NCBI RefSeq assembly: GCF_002165375.2
Contig: NZ_CP032134.1
Location: forward strand, 1-64,000
Direction: 5' to 3'
Length of the DNA stretch: 64,000 nucleotides
Source: Acinetobacter chinensis
GTDB lineage: Bacteria > Pseudomonadota > Gammaproteobacteria > Pseudomonadales > Moraxellaceae
Shown: in pieces, positions 36,895-46,649 of the stretch
Numbering within the stretch: the first letter of the stretch is position 1
How the letters are laid out: the number at the start of each line of letters is the position of its first letter
Notes under the pieces: generated by a model
What the model was told of the DNA's origin: nothing
Seen by the model: only the letters and a program-made list of their open reading frames with translations
Databases searched by the model: none
Position numbers and translations under genes: made by a program

Positions 36895-39730
36895 ATTTTC
36901 TCTCTTCGCCTTGACCTGTAGGAAGGTTGATAATACAACGAGCACACAGTCCTGGATGTTCAAGATGTGTATTCACATCTGGAAGCACATGCCAGCAACG
37001 CGCACATTTCTCACCTTCAGCCGCAGACACCTGAACACGTAAACCTTCAAGATCAGTCGCTTCACCTTGTGAAGCATCAAAATCTTTCACAATCACAGTG
37101 GATGTGATCAGGACAAAACGTAATTCATCACCCAGTTGATCCAGTACCGCTTTCAACTCAGGGTTTGCCCAAAGCTCAACTTTTGCCGACAGGTTTGAAC
37201 CGATCAGTTTGGCATTACGTGCCGCTTCGATCTGTTTATTCACGGCTGATTTAACCGTGATCAAGGTTTGCCAGTCTGCTTCTGAGATCAGGTTCGCAGT
37301 CGATGACACTGGAATGTCATACCATTCCGCAGTAAATACATATTTTTCAGACTGCTCTGGGATCAATGGCCATGCTTCCTGTGCTGTGAAGCTCAGGATT
37401 GGTGACATCCAGCGTACAAATGCCTGTACCAGATGATACAGCGCAGTTTGTGCAGAATGACGTGCTTGCGAATCTGCTTTGGTGGTGTACTGACGGTCTT
37501 TGATGATGTCTAAGTAGAAACCACCCAAGTCATTGATACAGAAATTGGTCAAAGCATTGGTCACGATATGGAAGTTCATATCTTCATAAGCTTGTTGAAT
37601 GGTTTTCTGTACATCAGCCGCACGTTGCAGGATGTATTGATCAAGCGCGATCAATTGATCGACTGGCAACGCATCTGTTGATGGTTTGAAGCCATTTAAG
37701 TTTGCCAACAAGAAACGCAATGTATTACGAATACGACGATAACCATCAGACGCACGACTGAAGATTTCTTTACCTGCAGTCATTTCATAACGGTAGTCCG
37801 CAGAAGCAATCCAGAAACGTAAACCATCTGCACCCATATCTTTGATGATGTCTTGCGGGGTGATGATGTTCCCAATTGATTTCGACATCTTACGACCTTT
37901 CTCATCCACCACGAAACCGTGAGTAAGAAGGGCTTTGTATGGCGCACGTTTGTTGATTGCAATTGACGTCAACAATGAAGACTGGAACCAACCACGATGC
38001 TGGTCAGAACCTTCAAGATACAAATCAGCAGGATCAGTCAGTTCTTCACGTTCACGAAGCACGGCATAATGTGTTGTACCTGAGTCGAACCATACATCTA
38101 AGGTATCGCGCACAGCATTGTACTGCTCTGCGTCTGCACCAATAAATTCAGCAGCATCACGGTTATACCAACCATCAATCCCTTCCTGTTCGATCAGCTT
38201 CGCAACTTCTTCGATCAGTTCAGGGGTACGTGGGTGCAATTCATTGGTGTCTTTATGCACGAAGAATGGGATTGGCACACCCCAGGTACGTTGACGTGAG
38301 ATACACCAGTCTGGACGACCTTCGATCATCGACTGGATACGGTTTTTACCCCAGTCTGGGACAAAACCGATCTCATTTTCAATGGCATTCAAAGCATCCT
38401 GACGTAAGCCTTTATTGTCCATGCTGATAAACCATTGTGGTGTCGCACGGAAAATAATTGGGGTTTTATGACGCCAGCAGTGAGGGTAGCTGTGCATGAT
38501 TGGCACATGCGCCCAAAGCTTGTTGCTTTCGCTCAATGCTGCAATGATTTGTGGATTGGCTTTATAGATGTGCTCGCCTGCAAAAATCGGTGCAGTCGGT
38601 AAATACACACCATTACCGCCTACAGGATTATCCACTTTTAAGTTGTACTGTAAGCCAACTTTATAATCGTCCACACCATGACCAGGCGCAGTATGTACCG
38701 CACCTGTACCACTTGTTGCAATGACGTGTTCACCCAAAATCACAGGCACTTGACGCTCTGCAAGCAATGGGTGTTGCAGTTTTAAATTCTCAAGTTTGGC
38801 ACCAACAAAGTCCGCCAATACTTTTGGATTTTCAAGTTTGTAACGTTCACATGCCGACTCAACTAAATCTTTGGCTAAGATTAAGTTTTGTGTACCACGT
38901 TCAGTTTGGACTTCAACCAGTTGGTATTCAATTTCAGCATGCAAGGCAACCGCCTGGTTCGCAGGCAGTGTCCAAGGCGTAGTTGTCCAGATCACGATGT
39001 CTGTAGGGTTTGATACAGTTACACCGACTTTTTCAGATAGATCAGCAAGATCAATCACACCGAAACCGACATCAATCGCATCGGATTTTTTGTCTTTATA
39101 GTCGACTTCTGCTTCTGCAAGCGAAGAACCACAGTCCAGACACCAGTTGACTGGTTTCAGACCTGGTTCGATATGACCCGCTTTAGCAATTTCACCCAGT
39201 GAGCGAACGATGTCCGCTTCCTGTTTGAAGTTCATGGTCAGATAAGGCTTGTCCCAGTCACCAAACACACCCATACGCACGAAATCTTTTTTTTGTAATT
39301 CGATTTGCGTGTTGGCATATTCACGGCATGCTTTACGGAAAGTAGAGGCATCGACTTTAACGCCCACTTTACCGACTTTTTCTTCGACCTTAAGTTCGAT
39401 TGGCAGACCGTGGCAATCCCAACCTGGTACATAAGGCGCGTCAAAACCGTCCATGACACGGCTTTTAATGATGATGTCTTTTAAAACTTTATTGACTGCA
39501 TGACCCAAATGGATCTGACCGTTTGCATACGGAGGGCCGTCATGAAGCACATATTTTTTCTTGCCAATACGCGATGCACGAATCTGCTGATAAATGTTGT
39601 CGGCATACCACTCTTCCAACCATTTCGCTTCACGTACTGCGAGATTTGCTTTCATCGCAAATTCAGTACCTGGTAGATTCAGCGTGGCTTTGTAATCCAC
39701 AGCATTTTCAGGAGTTTGCTTATCGCTCAT
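36887..39730 (-). CDS. ileS: Isoleucine--tRNA ligase
   Basis: IleRS charges tRNA-Ile and edits misactivated valine. The 947-residue enzyme shows the class I HIGH-type motif (PPYANGQIHLGHAVNK), the editing domain with TTTPWTLPANQAVALH, the KMSKS loop in DEKGRKMSKSIGN, and a C-terminal zinc finger with two CxxC pairs (CARCWHV and CARCII). Length is standard. It lies 61 bp after ribF and overlaps lspA, all in one minus-strand operon. Confidence 0.97.
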   Translation of the reverse strand: MSDKQTPENAVDYKATLNLPGTEFAMKANLAVREAKWLEEWYADNIYQQIRASRIGKKKYVLHDGPPYANGQIHLGHAVNKVLKDIIIKSRVMDGFDAPYVPGWDCHGLPIELKVEEKVGKVGVKVDASTFRKACREYANTQIELQKKDFVRMGVFGDWDKPYLTMNFKQEADIVRSLGEIAKAGHIEPGLKPVNWCLDCGSSLAEAEVDYKDKKSDAIDVGFGVIDLADLSEKVGVTVSNPTDIVIWTTTPWTLPANQAVALHAEIEYQLVEVQTERGTQNLILAKDLVESACERYKLENPKVLADFVGAKLENLKLQHPLLAERQVPVILGEHVIATSGTGAVHTAPGHGVDDYKVGLQYNLKVDNPVGGNGVYLPTAPIFAGEHIYKANPQIIAALSESNKLWAHVPIMHSYPHCWRHKTPIIFRATPQWFISMDNKGLRQDALNAIENEIGFVPDWGKNRIQSMIEGRPDWCISRQRTWGVPIPFFVHKDTNELHPRTPELIEEVAKLIEQEGIDGWYNRDAAEFIGADAEQYNAVRDTLDVWFDSGTTHYAVLREREELTDPADLYLEGSDQHRGWFQSSLLTSIAINKRAPYKALLTHGFVVDEKGRKMSKSIGNIITPQDIIKDMGADGLRFWIASADYRYEMTAGKEIFSRASDGYRRIRNTLRFLLANLNGFKPSTDALPVDQLIALDQYILQRAADVQKTIQQAYEDMNFHIVTNALTNFCINDLGGFYLDIIKDRQYTTKADSQARHSAQTALYHLVQAFVRWMSPILSFTAQEAWPLIPEQSEKYVFTAEWYDIPVSSTANLISEADWQTLITVKSAVNKQIEAARNAKLIGSNLSAKVELWANPELKAVLDQLGDELRFVLITSTVIVKDFDASQGEATDLEGLRVQVSAAEGEKCARCWHVLPDVNTHLEHPGLCARCIINLPTGQGEERKYA

Positions 39731-39791
39731 GCAAGTTGTCTTCCAATATTATCAGCACCATTGCTGACGCGTTTTACAATAAAAATCTGGT

Positions 39792-40793
39792 TTAAAAAGG
39801 AAATTTGGGGGTGTTTTTACGAAACTCAAGCAGTCGCTCGACATCATCATCTATTCCCGCCTGTAGCGCTTCAAGAGATGGGTAATTTAATTCACCATGT
39901 AAATAGTCGAGGAAAGTGACCCGCATTAACAGACCGTACAGATTAGCAGAAACATCAGGAAAATGTACTTCTAATCGCCATTCAGGATGTTCCTGTTTGA
40001 TGGCTGGGCGTGTACCGACATGACCTGCACCATAAAGCGCATTTGCCTGGTAACCCTGAACGCCCGGTTTAGCAGGATTATCTGCTTTGACTTTGTCGGT
40101 CAATGGCATGGTTTCACAGACCACATCCACGCCATAAATACCATTGAGACATGGACGATGACGTCCCATGCGTACATTAATGGTCGGGAAATTCAGCGTC
40201 CGCCCAATCTGGTCGCCATATTGTACACGACCCGTCATGCTATATGGGCGACCCAGTAATTTTGCAGCAAGGGCTAAATTACCTGCCTGCAGTACCTGGC
40301 GGATACGGGTGGAACTGACACGCTCACCGTCGCAATCCACATTATTTAAATTGGTAACATTAAAGCCGTATTGTTTTAAAAATTCGCTGTTGCCCTGGCG
40401 GTCTTTACCAAAATGATGATCTTCGCCTAAAACCAGGCTTTTGGTATTGAGTTTAAATTTAAGCAGATCTGCAAAGCTTTGAGCACTTAAACTGCGGAAC
40501 TGATTATCAAATTTGGCAATCGCAATATAGTCGACACCCAGTTCAGTTAAATATTCTACTTTTTCTCTGAGTGAACTGATGCGAGGTGGTGCTTCATAGC
40601 CTTTAAAAAATTCCAGGGGCTGTGGTTCAAAAATCATGACCAGTGTTTTTAGATGCTGCTGCTGAGCAATGTCTTTCAGCTGGGCAATCATCGCCTGATG
40701 CCCAAGATGGACACCATCAAAATTGCCGATCGTCACAGCGGTCGGTGGCAATTGCAAATTCGGTGCTAAGGCATTTAGACGTAACAGCTTCAT
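39792..40793 (-). CDS. ribF: Bifunctional riboflavin kinase / FAD synthetase
   Basis: RibF makes FMN from riboflavin and then FAD. In 333 residues, the N-terminal nucleotidyltransferase domain carries TIGNFDGVHLGHQAMI and the STRIRQVLQAG block. The C-terminal kinase domain has GRPYSMTGRVQYGDQIGRTLNFPTIN. It is the first gene of the ribF-ileS-lspA-fkpB operon and is divergent from the TDT transporter across 204 bp. Its products supply flavoenzymes such as the FMN reductase nearby and the reduced flavin used by SsuD. Confidence 0.95.
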   Translation of the reverse strand: MKLLRLNALAPNLQLPPTAVTIGNFDGVHLGHQAMIAQLKDIAQQQHLKTLVMIFEPQPLEFFKGYEAPPRISSLREKVEYLTELGVDYIAIAKFDNQFRSLSAQSFADLLKFKLNTKSLVLGEDHHFGKDRQGNSEFLKQYGFNVTNLNNVDCDGERVSSTRIRQVLQAGNLALAAKLLGRPYSMTGRVQYGDQIGRTLNFPTINVRMGRHRPCLNGIYGVDVVCETMPLTDKVKADNPAKPGVQGYQANALYGAGHVGTRPAIKQEHPEWRLEVHFPDVSANLYGLLMRVTFLDYLHGELNYPSLEALQAGIDDDVERLLEFRKNTPKFPF

Positions 40794-40997
40794 GATTTCA
40801 AAATAAGCATAAAATTTGAAAGGATATATTTTGCCATATTCTCACAATTTCGTCCTGTTGTTGTGTTTTTACTCAGAAAATTATGAGATTTACAGTTTTA
40901 TATAAGAAAAATTGATTCATTTTATGAATATTAATCAATTTTATTTATTATGTGGCATTGGTATGATCAATTTATCTGCTGAATTGAGGAAAAAACC

Positions 40998-42140
40998 ATG
41001 CAAAAGCCATTTTATCAGTTACACCATCCCAGAGAAGTGATCCGTCAGTTTACGCCAAACTGGTTTACCGTCACTATGGGGACAGGTGTGGTGGCATTGA
41101 TTTTACCTGAATTTCTATTTGCACACGAACTGCTGCTGCGTATTGCGACCCTGTTATGGCAAATCAATACCGTATTGTTCAGCGTATTCAGTATTTTATA
41201 TTTATTGCGATGGTTGATCTATCCTCATGAAGCACGGCAGATTTTTTCCCACTCAAGCATGGCACTGTTTTTAGGCACAATCCCAATGGGACTCGCAACG
41301 GTGCTGAACGGCTTTCTGAAGTTTGGATTGCCTCTGTATGGTGATGTCGCGGTTCAGATTGCCCAAGTGCTCTGGTATACCGATGTTGTGCTGGCTGTTG
41401 CGATTGGCATCATTGTACCGTTCTGCATGTTCAACCATCAGCAGCATGAGCTACAGACCATGACAGCGATGTGGTTACTGCCGATTGTAGCCTGTGAGGT
41501 TGCAGCAACGTCAGGCGGTTTACTGGTGGTACATTTACCTGCGGGGCAGGAAGCGGTTGGGATTTTATTTGCAGGTTATGTGCTGTGGGGGATGTCTGTA
41601 TTACCGGCATTTGCGGTACTGACCATTCTGATGTTGCGCCTGGCTTTGCATAAACTGCCTGGTAAAGAACTGGCCATCAGTGGCTGGCTGGCACTGGGAC
41701 CGATTGGAACAGGGGCATTGGCATTGCTGGTTTTAGGTGCACAGGCACCACAGGTTCTGGCATTTATTCAGATGCAGCAGCTGGGTGTGTTCTTCCAGCA
41801 GGCAGGCATCGTTGCAAGTTTTATCCTGCTGGGTTTTGGTATCTGGTGGTTTGCGATAGCGGTTCTGACCACACTGAAACATGCTGTGAATGAGTTACCG
41901 TTTAACCTGGGCTGGTGGGGGCTGACCTTCCCATTGGGTGTATTTACACTGGCTGTTCTTAATTTAGGTCATCAGCTGAAGCTTGAGTTTATTGTGGATA
42001 CGGGACTGGGCTTTGCTGCCATTCTGATGCTGCTGTGGGTCATGGTCATGGCGAAAACAGTGAGAGGAATGTATCAGGGGCATCTGTTCTTTTCACCCTG
42101 TCTGAAAAGCCTGCTGGAACGTGAGCAGAAAGGACTCTGA
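40998..42140 (+). CDS. TDT-family transporter (TehA/Mae1/SLAC1 type)
   Basis: This 380-residue membrane protein has about ten hydrophobic helices. The opening FTPNWFTVTMGTGVVALIL is the typical first-helix signature of the tellurite-resistance/dicarboxylate transporter family. GAGGAAAAAACC precedes the ATG. Members include channels and exporters for tellurite, malate, sulfite and anions. Sulfite efflux is an attractive idea given the sulfonate operons in this window, but nothing in the sequence proves it. Confidence 0.85.
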   Translation: MQKPFYQLHHPREVIRQFTPNWFTVTMGTGVVALILPEFLFAHELLLRIATLLWQINTVLFSVFSILYLLRWLIYPHEARQIFSHSSMALFLGTIPMGLATVLNGFLKFGLPLYGDVAVQIAQVLWYTDVVLAVAIGIIVPFCMFNHQQHELQTMTAMWLLPIVACEVAATSGGLLVVHLPAGQEAVGILFAGYVLWGMSVLPAFAVLTILMLRLALHKLPGKELAISGWLALGPIGTGALALLVLGAQAPQVLAFIQMQQLGVFFQQAGIVASFILLGFGIWWFAIAVLTTLKHAVNELPFNLGWWGLTFPLGVFTLAVLNLGHQLKLEFIVDTGLGFAAILMLLWVMVMAKTVRGMYQGHLFFSPCLKSLLEREQKGL

Positions 42141-42154
42141 ACCGAATCAATCAG

Positions 42155-42190
42155 CCGCACCGATGCAACATTGCACCAGTGCGGTTTTTG
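42155..42190 (+). terminator. Probable terminator after TDT transporter
   Basis: CCGCAC and GTGCGG enclose a second small stem (TGCAA/TTGCA) and are followed by TTTTTGTCTTTT. Confidence 0.6.
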
Positions 42191-42228
42191 TCTTTTAATA
42201 ACGCACAAATTTAATCGTGTGCGGTGTT

Positions 42229-42792
42229 ATGAAAACTGATTTTGCTCTGATCATGGCTTTGCCCAGTGAATCCAAAGGTCTGTTTGAACAGGCAGGTATA
42301 GATGTACATTACAGTGGGATTGGTAAAGTCAATGCAGCGTTTAAAGCCTTTGAAGTGATCCAGAAAACAGGCTGTAAAACATTACTGAATCTGGGTACAG
42401 CAGGCAGTACGCATTTTCAGGCACACGAACTGGTGGAAGTGCATACTTTTGTGCAGCGTGATATGGATGTTTCTCCACTGGGCTTTCAGGTGGGTGAGAC
42501 GCCTATGGATACTGATTTTCCTGCGGAGATTTCGCTGGAATGCAGTTTTGCAGATTTGCCTAAAGGAATCTGTGGTACAGGTGACAGTTTTGAAACCGGC
42601 AGACCTAAGGTTGCATGTCAGTTGGTGGATATGGAAGGTTATGCACTGGCAAAAGTCTGTAAAAAACTCGGTGTGCGCTTAATTTCCGTAAAATATATTA
42701 CTGATGGTGCAGATGATACTGCCCATCTCGACTGGGAAGAGAATCTGTTGCTGGGAGCACAGAAATTATTAAAATTATATCAAAGCCTGTAA
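42229..42792 (+). CDS. Nucleoside phosphorylase / nucleosidase-like protein
   Basis: This 187-residue protein belongs to the purine nucleoside phosphorylase-like fold that includes MTA/SAH nucleosidase. Features are ALIMALPSESKGLFEQ at the start, SGIGKVNAAFKAF, LLNLGTAGS, and VDMEGYALAKVCKKLGV, which carries the ribose-binding Met-Glu. VKYITDGADD supplies the catalytic Asp. It is shorter than typical MtnN (about 230). A GTG at 42217 is an alternative start; neither has a good ribosome binding site. The substrate is undetermined. Confidence 0.8.
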   Translation: MKTDFALIMALPSESKGLFEQAGIDVHYSGIGKVNAAFKAFEVIQKTGCKTLLNLGTAGSTHFQAHELVEVHTFVQRDMDVSPLGFQVGETPMDTDFPAEISLECSFADLPKGICGTGDSFETGRPKVACQLVDMEGYALAKVCKKLGVRLISVKYITDGADDTAHLDWEENLLLGAQKLLKLYQSL

Positions 42793-42810
42793 GTGACCTG
42801 TAATTTCTGG

Positions 42811-42832
42811 CGACCATAGATTTCTATGGTCG
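42811..42832. repeat. Perfect inverted repeat between convergent genes
   Basis: CGACCATAGA-TT-TCTATGGTCG is a 10-bp perfect palindrome between the nucleosidase and the convergent TetR gene. There is no T-run, so terminator function is uncertain. Confidence 0.6.
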
Positions 42833-42847
42833 TATGCCTGAGCCAGT

Positions 42848-43468
42848 TTATTTTTCGTCGCGAGGTAAAATACCGTACAGCATCATATGTACGGTATGCT
42901 GAATAATGCGCTGCTGCATACTGCGGTTACGCAGTGTTTTTCCTGTCACCATTTCCATCTGAACAGCGAAGTCAGCATAGTTCTGAGTAATCGCCCAGAT
43001 ATTCAGGATGAGCAGTTCAGGATCAATTTCAGCTGAAATTTTTCCCTGTTCCTGCCACATGGTGATGACTTTCGCTTTGCGTTTCACCAGTTTTTTCAGT
43101 GGTCCTTTCAGAATCTCCAGAATATGCGGAGCACCCTGAATCACCTCAAGTGCAAACAGGCGTGAAGCTTTCGGCTGAGTACGCGACACTTCAATTTTCG
43201 TCAACAGATAATTGGTGATCGCTTCAGCTGGTTCCAGTTCTGACTCCAGTGTCTGCAGTGGCGCTAACCATTTCTGTAGAACGGTAGTTAAAACTTCAAC
43301 ATACAACGCTTCTTTATTTTCATAATAATAGAAAATATTGGATTTATGCATTTCTGCAATCTGGGCAATCTCATCCAGACTGGCCCCGGTAAATCCATAC
43401 AGTGAAAATACATCCAGTGCTGCGTTCAGCAGCTGATTCCGTTTTTGAGTACTCTTCTTTTGTTCCAT
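42848..43468 (-). CDS. TetR family regulator, RutR-like
   Basis: This 206-residue TetR repressor has the N-terminal helix-turn-helix STQKRNQLLNAALDVFSLYGFTGASLDEIAQIAEMHKSNIFYYYENKEALYVEVL. Its C-terminal domain (LFALEVIQGAPHILEILKGPLKKLVKRKAKVI, then WAITQNYADFAVQM) resembles the YcdC/RutR type. RutR regulates pyrimidine degradation in E. coli, but no rut genes are visible here. The frame runs on to 43534; the ATG at 43468 (MEQKKSTQKRNQL) gives the normal start. The target is unknown; the ssu operon next to it is one possibility. Confidence 0.8.
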   Translation of the reverse strand: MEQKKSTQKRNQLLNAALDVFSLYGFTGASLDEIAQIAEMHKSNIFYYYENKEALYVEVLTTVLQKWLAPLQTLESELEPAEAITNYLLTKIEVSRTQPKASRLFALEVIQGAPHILEILKGPLKKLVKRKAKVITMWQEQGKISAEIDPELLILNIWAITQNYADFAVQMEMVTGKTLRNRSMQQRIIQHTVHMMLYGILPRDEK

Positions 43469-43833
43469 CTGCACACTTAAAGCAATGAAAAGGGGGGAAG
43501 CTGAATTGTACGGCAAATCATCAGATTTGTGCATGCTCTAAAATTGCAATTTGATGAATATTGATAATTAATTCTGTAGATTCGCTGTCTGTTTTGCATA
43601 AAAAAGAATAATAGGAAAATAATCTTAACTTTCACTCCAGGATGAGTGTTCAGAATTTTATAAGATATTTCAAAAAGTTTATGATATTCATCATAAAATG
43701 TGATCAAAATAATAGTGGAATAGTGTTTTTTCAGTCTTTAAATAAATTAAAAAATCATATTAACAAATTATAATATATCCCCCCTGGAATTCTGAATATG
43801 GCTGTCGCTGTCAGAGCTTCCAGGGAGACAGAT
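43469..43833. other. AT-rich spacer with long inverted repeat
   Basis: This 365-bp gap has no gene. CCCTGGAA (43782-43789) pairs with TTCCAGGG (43818-43825), extended by further partial pairing (TTCTGA with TCAGAG), close to the 3' end of ssuB. On the minus strand it could form a terminator-like hairpin with a large loop. The rest is AT-rich and probably includes the TetR gene promoter. Confidence 0.45.
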
Positions 43834-44628
43834 TTATGTCGCAAGAACGGCATGCAGAATCTGCTGTTCCAGTCTGGCAAAATCGGCATTTTTAATACGT
43901 GGGCGGGGGAGATCAATGCTGACTTCACTGGCGATATGACCTTTATCGAGCAGAATCACCCGATCAGCCAGCTGAACGGCTTCACTGACATCATGTGTGA
44001 CTAAAATAGTGGTAAAACCCTGTTCCAGCCATAGTCTTTCAATCAGACTCTGCATTTCAAGTCGTGTCAGTGCATCCAGTGCACCTAAAGGTTCATCCAG
44101 CAACAAAATGCGTGGGGTATGTGAAAGTGCGCGGGCAAGGGCTGTACGCTGCCGTTGACCTCCGGAAAGCTGGGAAGGCCACAGTGCCGCTTTCTCTTTC
44201 AGCCCTACTTTTTCCAGCAGTTGCTCAGCTTTGGCAAAATCATGTTTTTTCAGTCCCAGCTGGGTGTTGTGCAAAATACTTTTCCAGGGAAGCAGACGGG
44301 GGTCCTGGAACATGACCCTGATGTCATCCGAGGTAATTCCTTCACGGAAATTCAGTAAAGATCTGAATTTGATTTCACCATAGCTGGGCTGTTCAAGATC
44401 TGCAATTAAACGGAGTAAGGTACTTTTACCACAGCCACTGCGTCCAACAATGGCAACAAACTCACCTGCCTGAATGTGGAGATCCAGATCTTCCAGTACT
44501 TTGACCTGACCATAGAATTTATGCAGCTGTTCTATGGAAATTTCTGCGCCTGTTTTTGGTTCAGGTGTAACTTCAGGTTCATTGATAATACGTAGATCTG
44601 CATATTGTCCTATGCTTAAGTCGGTCAT
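43834..44628 (-). CDS. ssuB: Aliphatic sulfonate ABC transporter ATP-binding protein
   Basis: This is the ATPase of the SsuABC importer, 264 residues. It has Walker A GRSGCGKSTLLRLIADLEQP, signature LSGGQRQRTALARAL, Walker B ILLLDEPLGALD, and VTHDVSEAVQLADRVILL. The N-terminal 30 residues before the ABC domain (up to AEISIEQLHKFYG) are a small extension. It is the last gene of the minus-strand operon, 9 bp after ssuC. Confidence 0.93.
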   Translation of the reverse strand: MTDLSIGQYADLRIINEPEVTPEPKTGAEISIEQLHKFYGQVKVLEDLDLHIQAGEFVAIVGRSGCGKSTLLRLIADLEQPSYGEIKFRSLLNFREGITSDDIRVMFQDPRLLPWKSILHNTQLGLKKHDFAKAEQLLEKVGLKEKAALWPSQLSGGQRQRTALARALSHTPRILLLDEPLGALDALTRLEMQSLIERLWLEQGFTTILVTHDVSEAVQLADRVILLDKGHIASEVSIDLPRPRIKNADFARLEQQILHAVLAT

Positions 44629-44637
44629 GATACGCTC

Positions 44638-45447
44638 CTATTTTTGATAGCCTGCATGCCAGCGCAGTAAATATTTTTCTAAGAATTGCGCCAGAACATC
44701 GGCCAGTTTGCCCAGCAGGGCATACAGTAAAATACCGACCAGAACGATATCGGTCTGTAAAAATTCACGTGCATTCATGGTCATATAGCCAATGCCGGAC
44801 TGTGCCGAAATGGTTTCAGCCACAATCAGCAGTACCCAGACGAGTCCAAGTGCGAAACGCAGTCCCACCAGTATGGAGGGCATAGCACCAGGTAAAATGA
44901 TTTCTTTATACAGCTGCCATCTGTTCAGACCATAACTTTTACCCATTTCAATCAGTTGTGGATCTACCGAACGGATGCCATGATAAGTATTGATATAAAC
45001 AGGGAAAAACACGCCTACAGCGACCAGAAACAGCTTTGCGGATTCATCAATACCGAACCAAAGGATCACCAGTGGAATTAACGCCAGTGCAGGGATATTC
45101 CGAATCATCTGCAAGGTTGTATCCAGTAAATTGGACGCAATTCTGGATGAACCATTCAGCAGTCCTAAAATCAGTCCAAGTCCACCACCCACCAGTAATC
45201 CCAGTAAGGCACGACCGGCACTGACTTTGACATGTTGCCACAGTTCACCACTGATCAGCAGTGTCCAGAACGCTGAAACGACAGCAGTTGGAGCCGGTAA
45301 AATCCGGCTTTCCAGCAATCCTGTCCGAGAGGCAATCTGCCAGATCAGGATTAAGCCTATCGGGACAATCCAGGGCAGCAGACGCTGCCCCAGCTGTTTT
45401 GTTCCACGTGAAACGAGAGAAGGTTTTTTCTCAGTCAAAGCACTCAT
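44638..45447 (-). CDS. ssuC: Aliphatic sulfonate ABC transporter permease
   Basis: This inner-membrane permease has 269 residues with about six helices, and the coupling region is in GKSYGLNRWQLYKEIILPGAMPSILVGLR. The start overlaps the ssuD stop (ATGA), so translation is coupled. The cytoplasmic N-terminal tail contains an exact parS-type 14-mer at about codons 12-16, mirroring the situation in tauC. It is a paralogue of TauC; the name follows from the adjoining ssuD. Confidence 0.93.
   Translation of the reverse strand: MSALTEKKPSLVSRGTKQLGQRLLPWIVPIGLILIWQIASRTGLLESRILPAPTAVVSAFWTLLISGELWQHVKVSAGRALLGLLVGGGLGLILGLLNGSSRIASNLLDTTLQMIRNIPALALIPLVILWFGIDESAKLFLVAVGVFFPVYINTYHGIRSVDPQLIEMGKSYGLNRWQLYKEIILPGAMPSILVGLRFALGLVWVLLIVAETISAQSGIGYMTMNAREFLQTDIVLVGILLYALLGKLADVLAQFLEKYLLRWHAGYQK
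45401..45414. promoter_or_regulatory. parS-type ParB binding site inside ssuC
   Basis: GTTCCACGTGAAAC is an exact match to the parS core GTTYCACGTGRAAC and is identical to the 14-mer in tauC. It is read in a different frame from the tauC copy because the gene is on the other strand, so shared protein ancestry does not explain it. Confidence 0.7.
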
Positions 45448-46619
45448 GCAGACTCCTTTAACGACTGAGGATCTTTCGCCGCTTCAGGAGCAAAATTATT
45501 GGCAACGATTTCACCGAAAGGACCGGTTAAATTGGGCTGCGTCAGTTTTTTCTGTGTTTCAAGCGGAAGCAGAGGGAATACCAGTTCTGCAAAACGGATG
45601 GATTCTTCCAGGTGCGGATAACCTGAGAAAATAAAAGTATCAATGCCCAGTTCAGCATATTCCTGAATACGGTCTGCAACGGTTTGAGGATCTCCGACCA
45701 GCGCCGTGCCTGCACCGCCACGAACCAGTCCAACACCTGCCCACAGGTTAGGGGAAACCTCCAGTTTTGAACGGTCACCATTGTGCAGTTCAGCCATACG
45801 GCGCTGCCCGACAGAATCCATCTGCTTAAACTTTTTCTGTGCCGCGGCAATGGTTGAATCATCAACATACTGGATCAGTTCATGAGCTGCCTGCCATGCC
45901 TGTTCCGTTGTCTCACGGACAATCACATGCAGACGGATTCCATAATTTAAAGTCCGTCCTTTGGCAGTCGCTTTGGCACGGACATTTTCAATTTTGTCTT
46001 TAACCGCAGCAGGAGGTTCGCCCCAGGTCAAATAGGTATCGACCTGATCCGTTGCAAGCTCAACAGCATCATCAGAAGAACCGCCAAACCAGAGTGGAGG
46101 ATAAGGTTGCTGAACAGGTGGATAAAGCAGTTTCGCATGATCCACACTCAGACGTTCACCGTGAAAAGAGTACGGTTCACCTGTATGGGAACGGGTTAAA
46201 ATTTCACGCCAGATGGTGGTGTATTCTGCTGCCGTTTTATAGCGTGTGGCATGATCTTCATAGACGCCATCACCTTTGAGTTCTTCTTCATCGCCGCCTG
46301 TGACCAGGTTCAGCAATACACGACCGTTGGATAAACGGTCAAAAGTTGCTGCCATACGTGCAGCCAGTGCAGGTGTGGTCACGCCAGGGCGTAATGCAAC
46401 CAGGAATTTTAAATTTTTTGTCGCATCAATCAGGCTGGCTGCTGTGATCCACGGATCTTCACAGGAGCGTCCAGTTGGAATCAGCACGCCTTCATAACCT
46501 AAGTTGTCTACTGCCACTGCAATCTGCTTCATATAGGCATGATCGACCTGGCGGGCACCTTTATTGGTACCTAAATATCGACTGTCACCATGAGTGGGAA
46601 TGAACCAGAAAATTTTCAT
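45444..46619 (-). CDS. ssuD: FMNH2-dependent alkanesulfonate monooxygenase
   Basis: SsuD is a luciferase-fold enzyme that cleaves alkanesulfonates to aldehyde and sulfite using reduced FMN from a reductase partner. The 391-residue protein begins MKIFWFIPTHGDSRYLGTNKGAR and contains LRPGVTTPALAARMAATFDRLSNGR, NLVTGGDEEELKGDGVYEDH and PPLWFGGSSDDAVELA, which are diagnostic for SsuD. No ssuE-type reductase is in the operon; the FMN reductase at 35197-35739 is one candidate source of reduced flavin. Confidence 0.95.
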   Translation of the reverse strand: MKIFWFIPTHGDSRYLGTNKGARQVDHAYMKQIAVAVDNLGYEGVLIPTGRSCEDPWITAASLIDATKNLKFLVALRPGVTTPALAARMAATFDRLSNGRVLLNLVTGGDEEELKGDGVYEDHATRYKTAAEYTTIWREILTRSHTGEPYSFHGERLSVDHAKLLYPPVQQPYPPLWFGGSSDDAVELATDQVDTYLTWGEPPAAVKDKIENVRAKATAKGRTLNYGIRLHVIVRETTEQAWQAAHELIQYVDDSTIAAAQKKFKQMDSVGQRRMAELHNGDRSKLEVSPNLWAGVGLVRGGAGTALVGDPQTVADRIQEYAELGIDTFIFSGYPHLEESIRFAELVFPLLPLETQKKLTQPNLTGPFGEIVANNFAPEAAKDPQSLKESA

Positions 46620-46649
46620 GAATATTGTCCTTAAATTTAAAATGTCAGA

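Noticed and set aside
45131..45634. 167-codon plus-strand frame across ssuC and ssuD
   Set aside because: Antisense to two well-supported genes; the translation is compositionally odd and matches no family I know.
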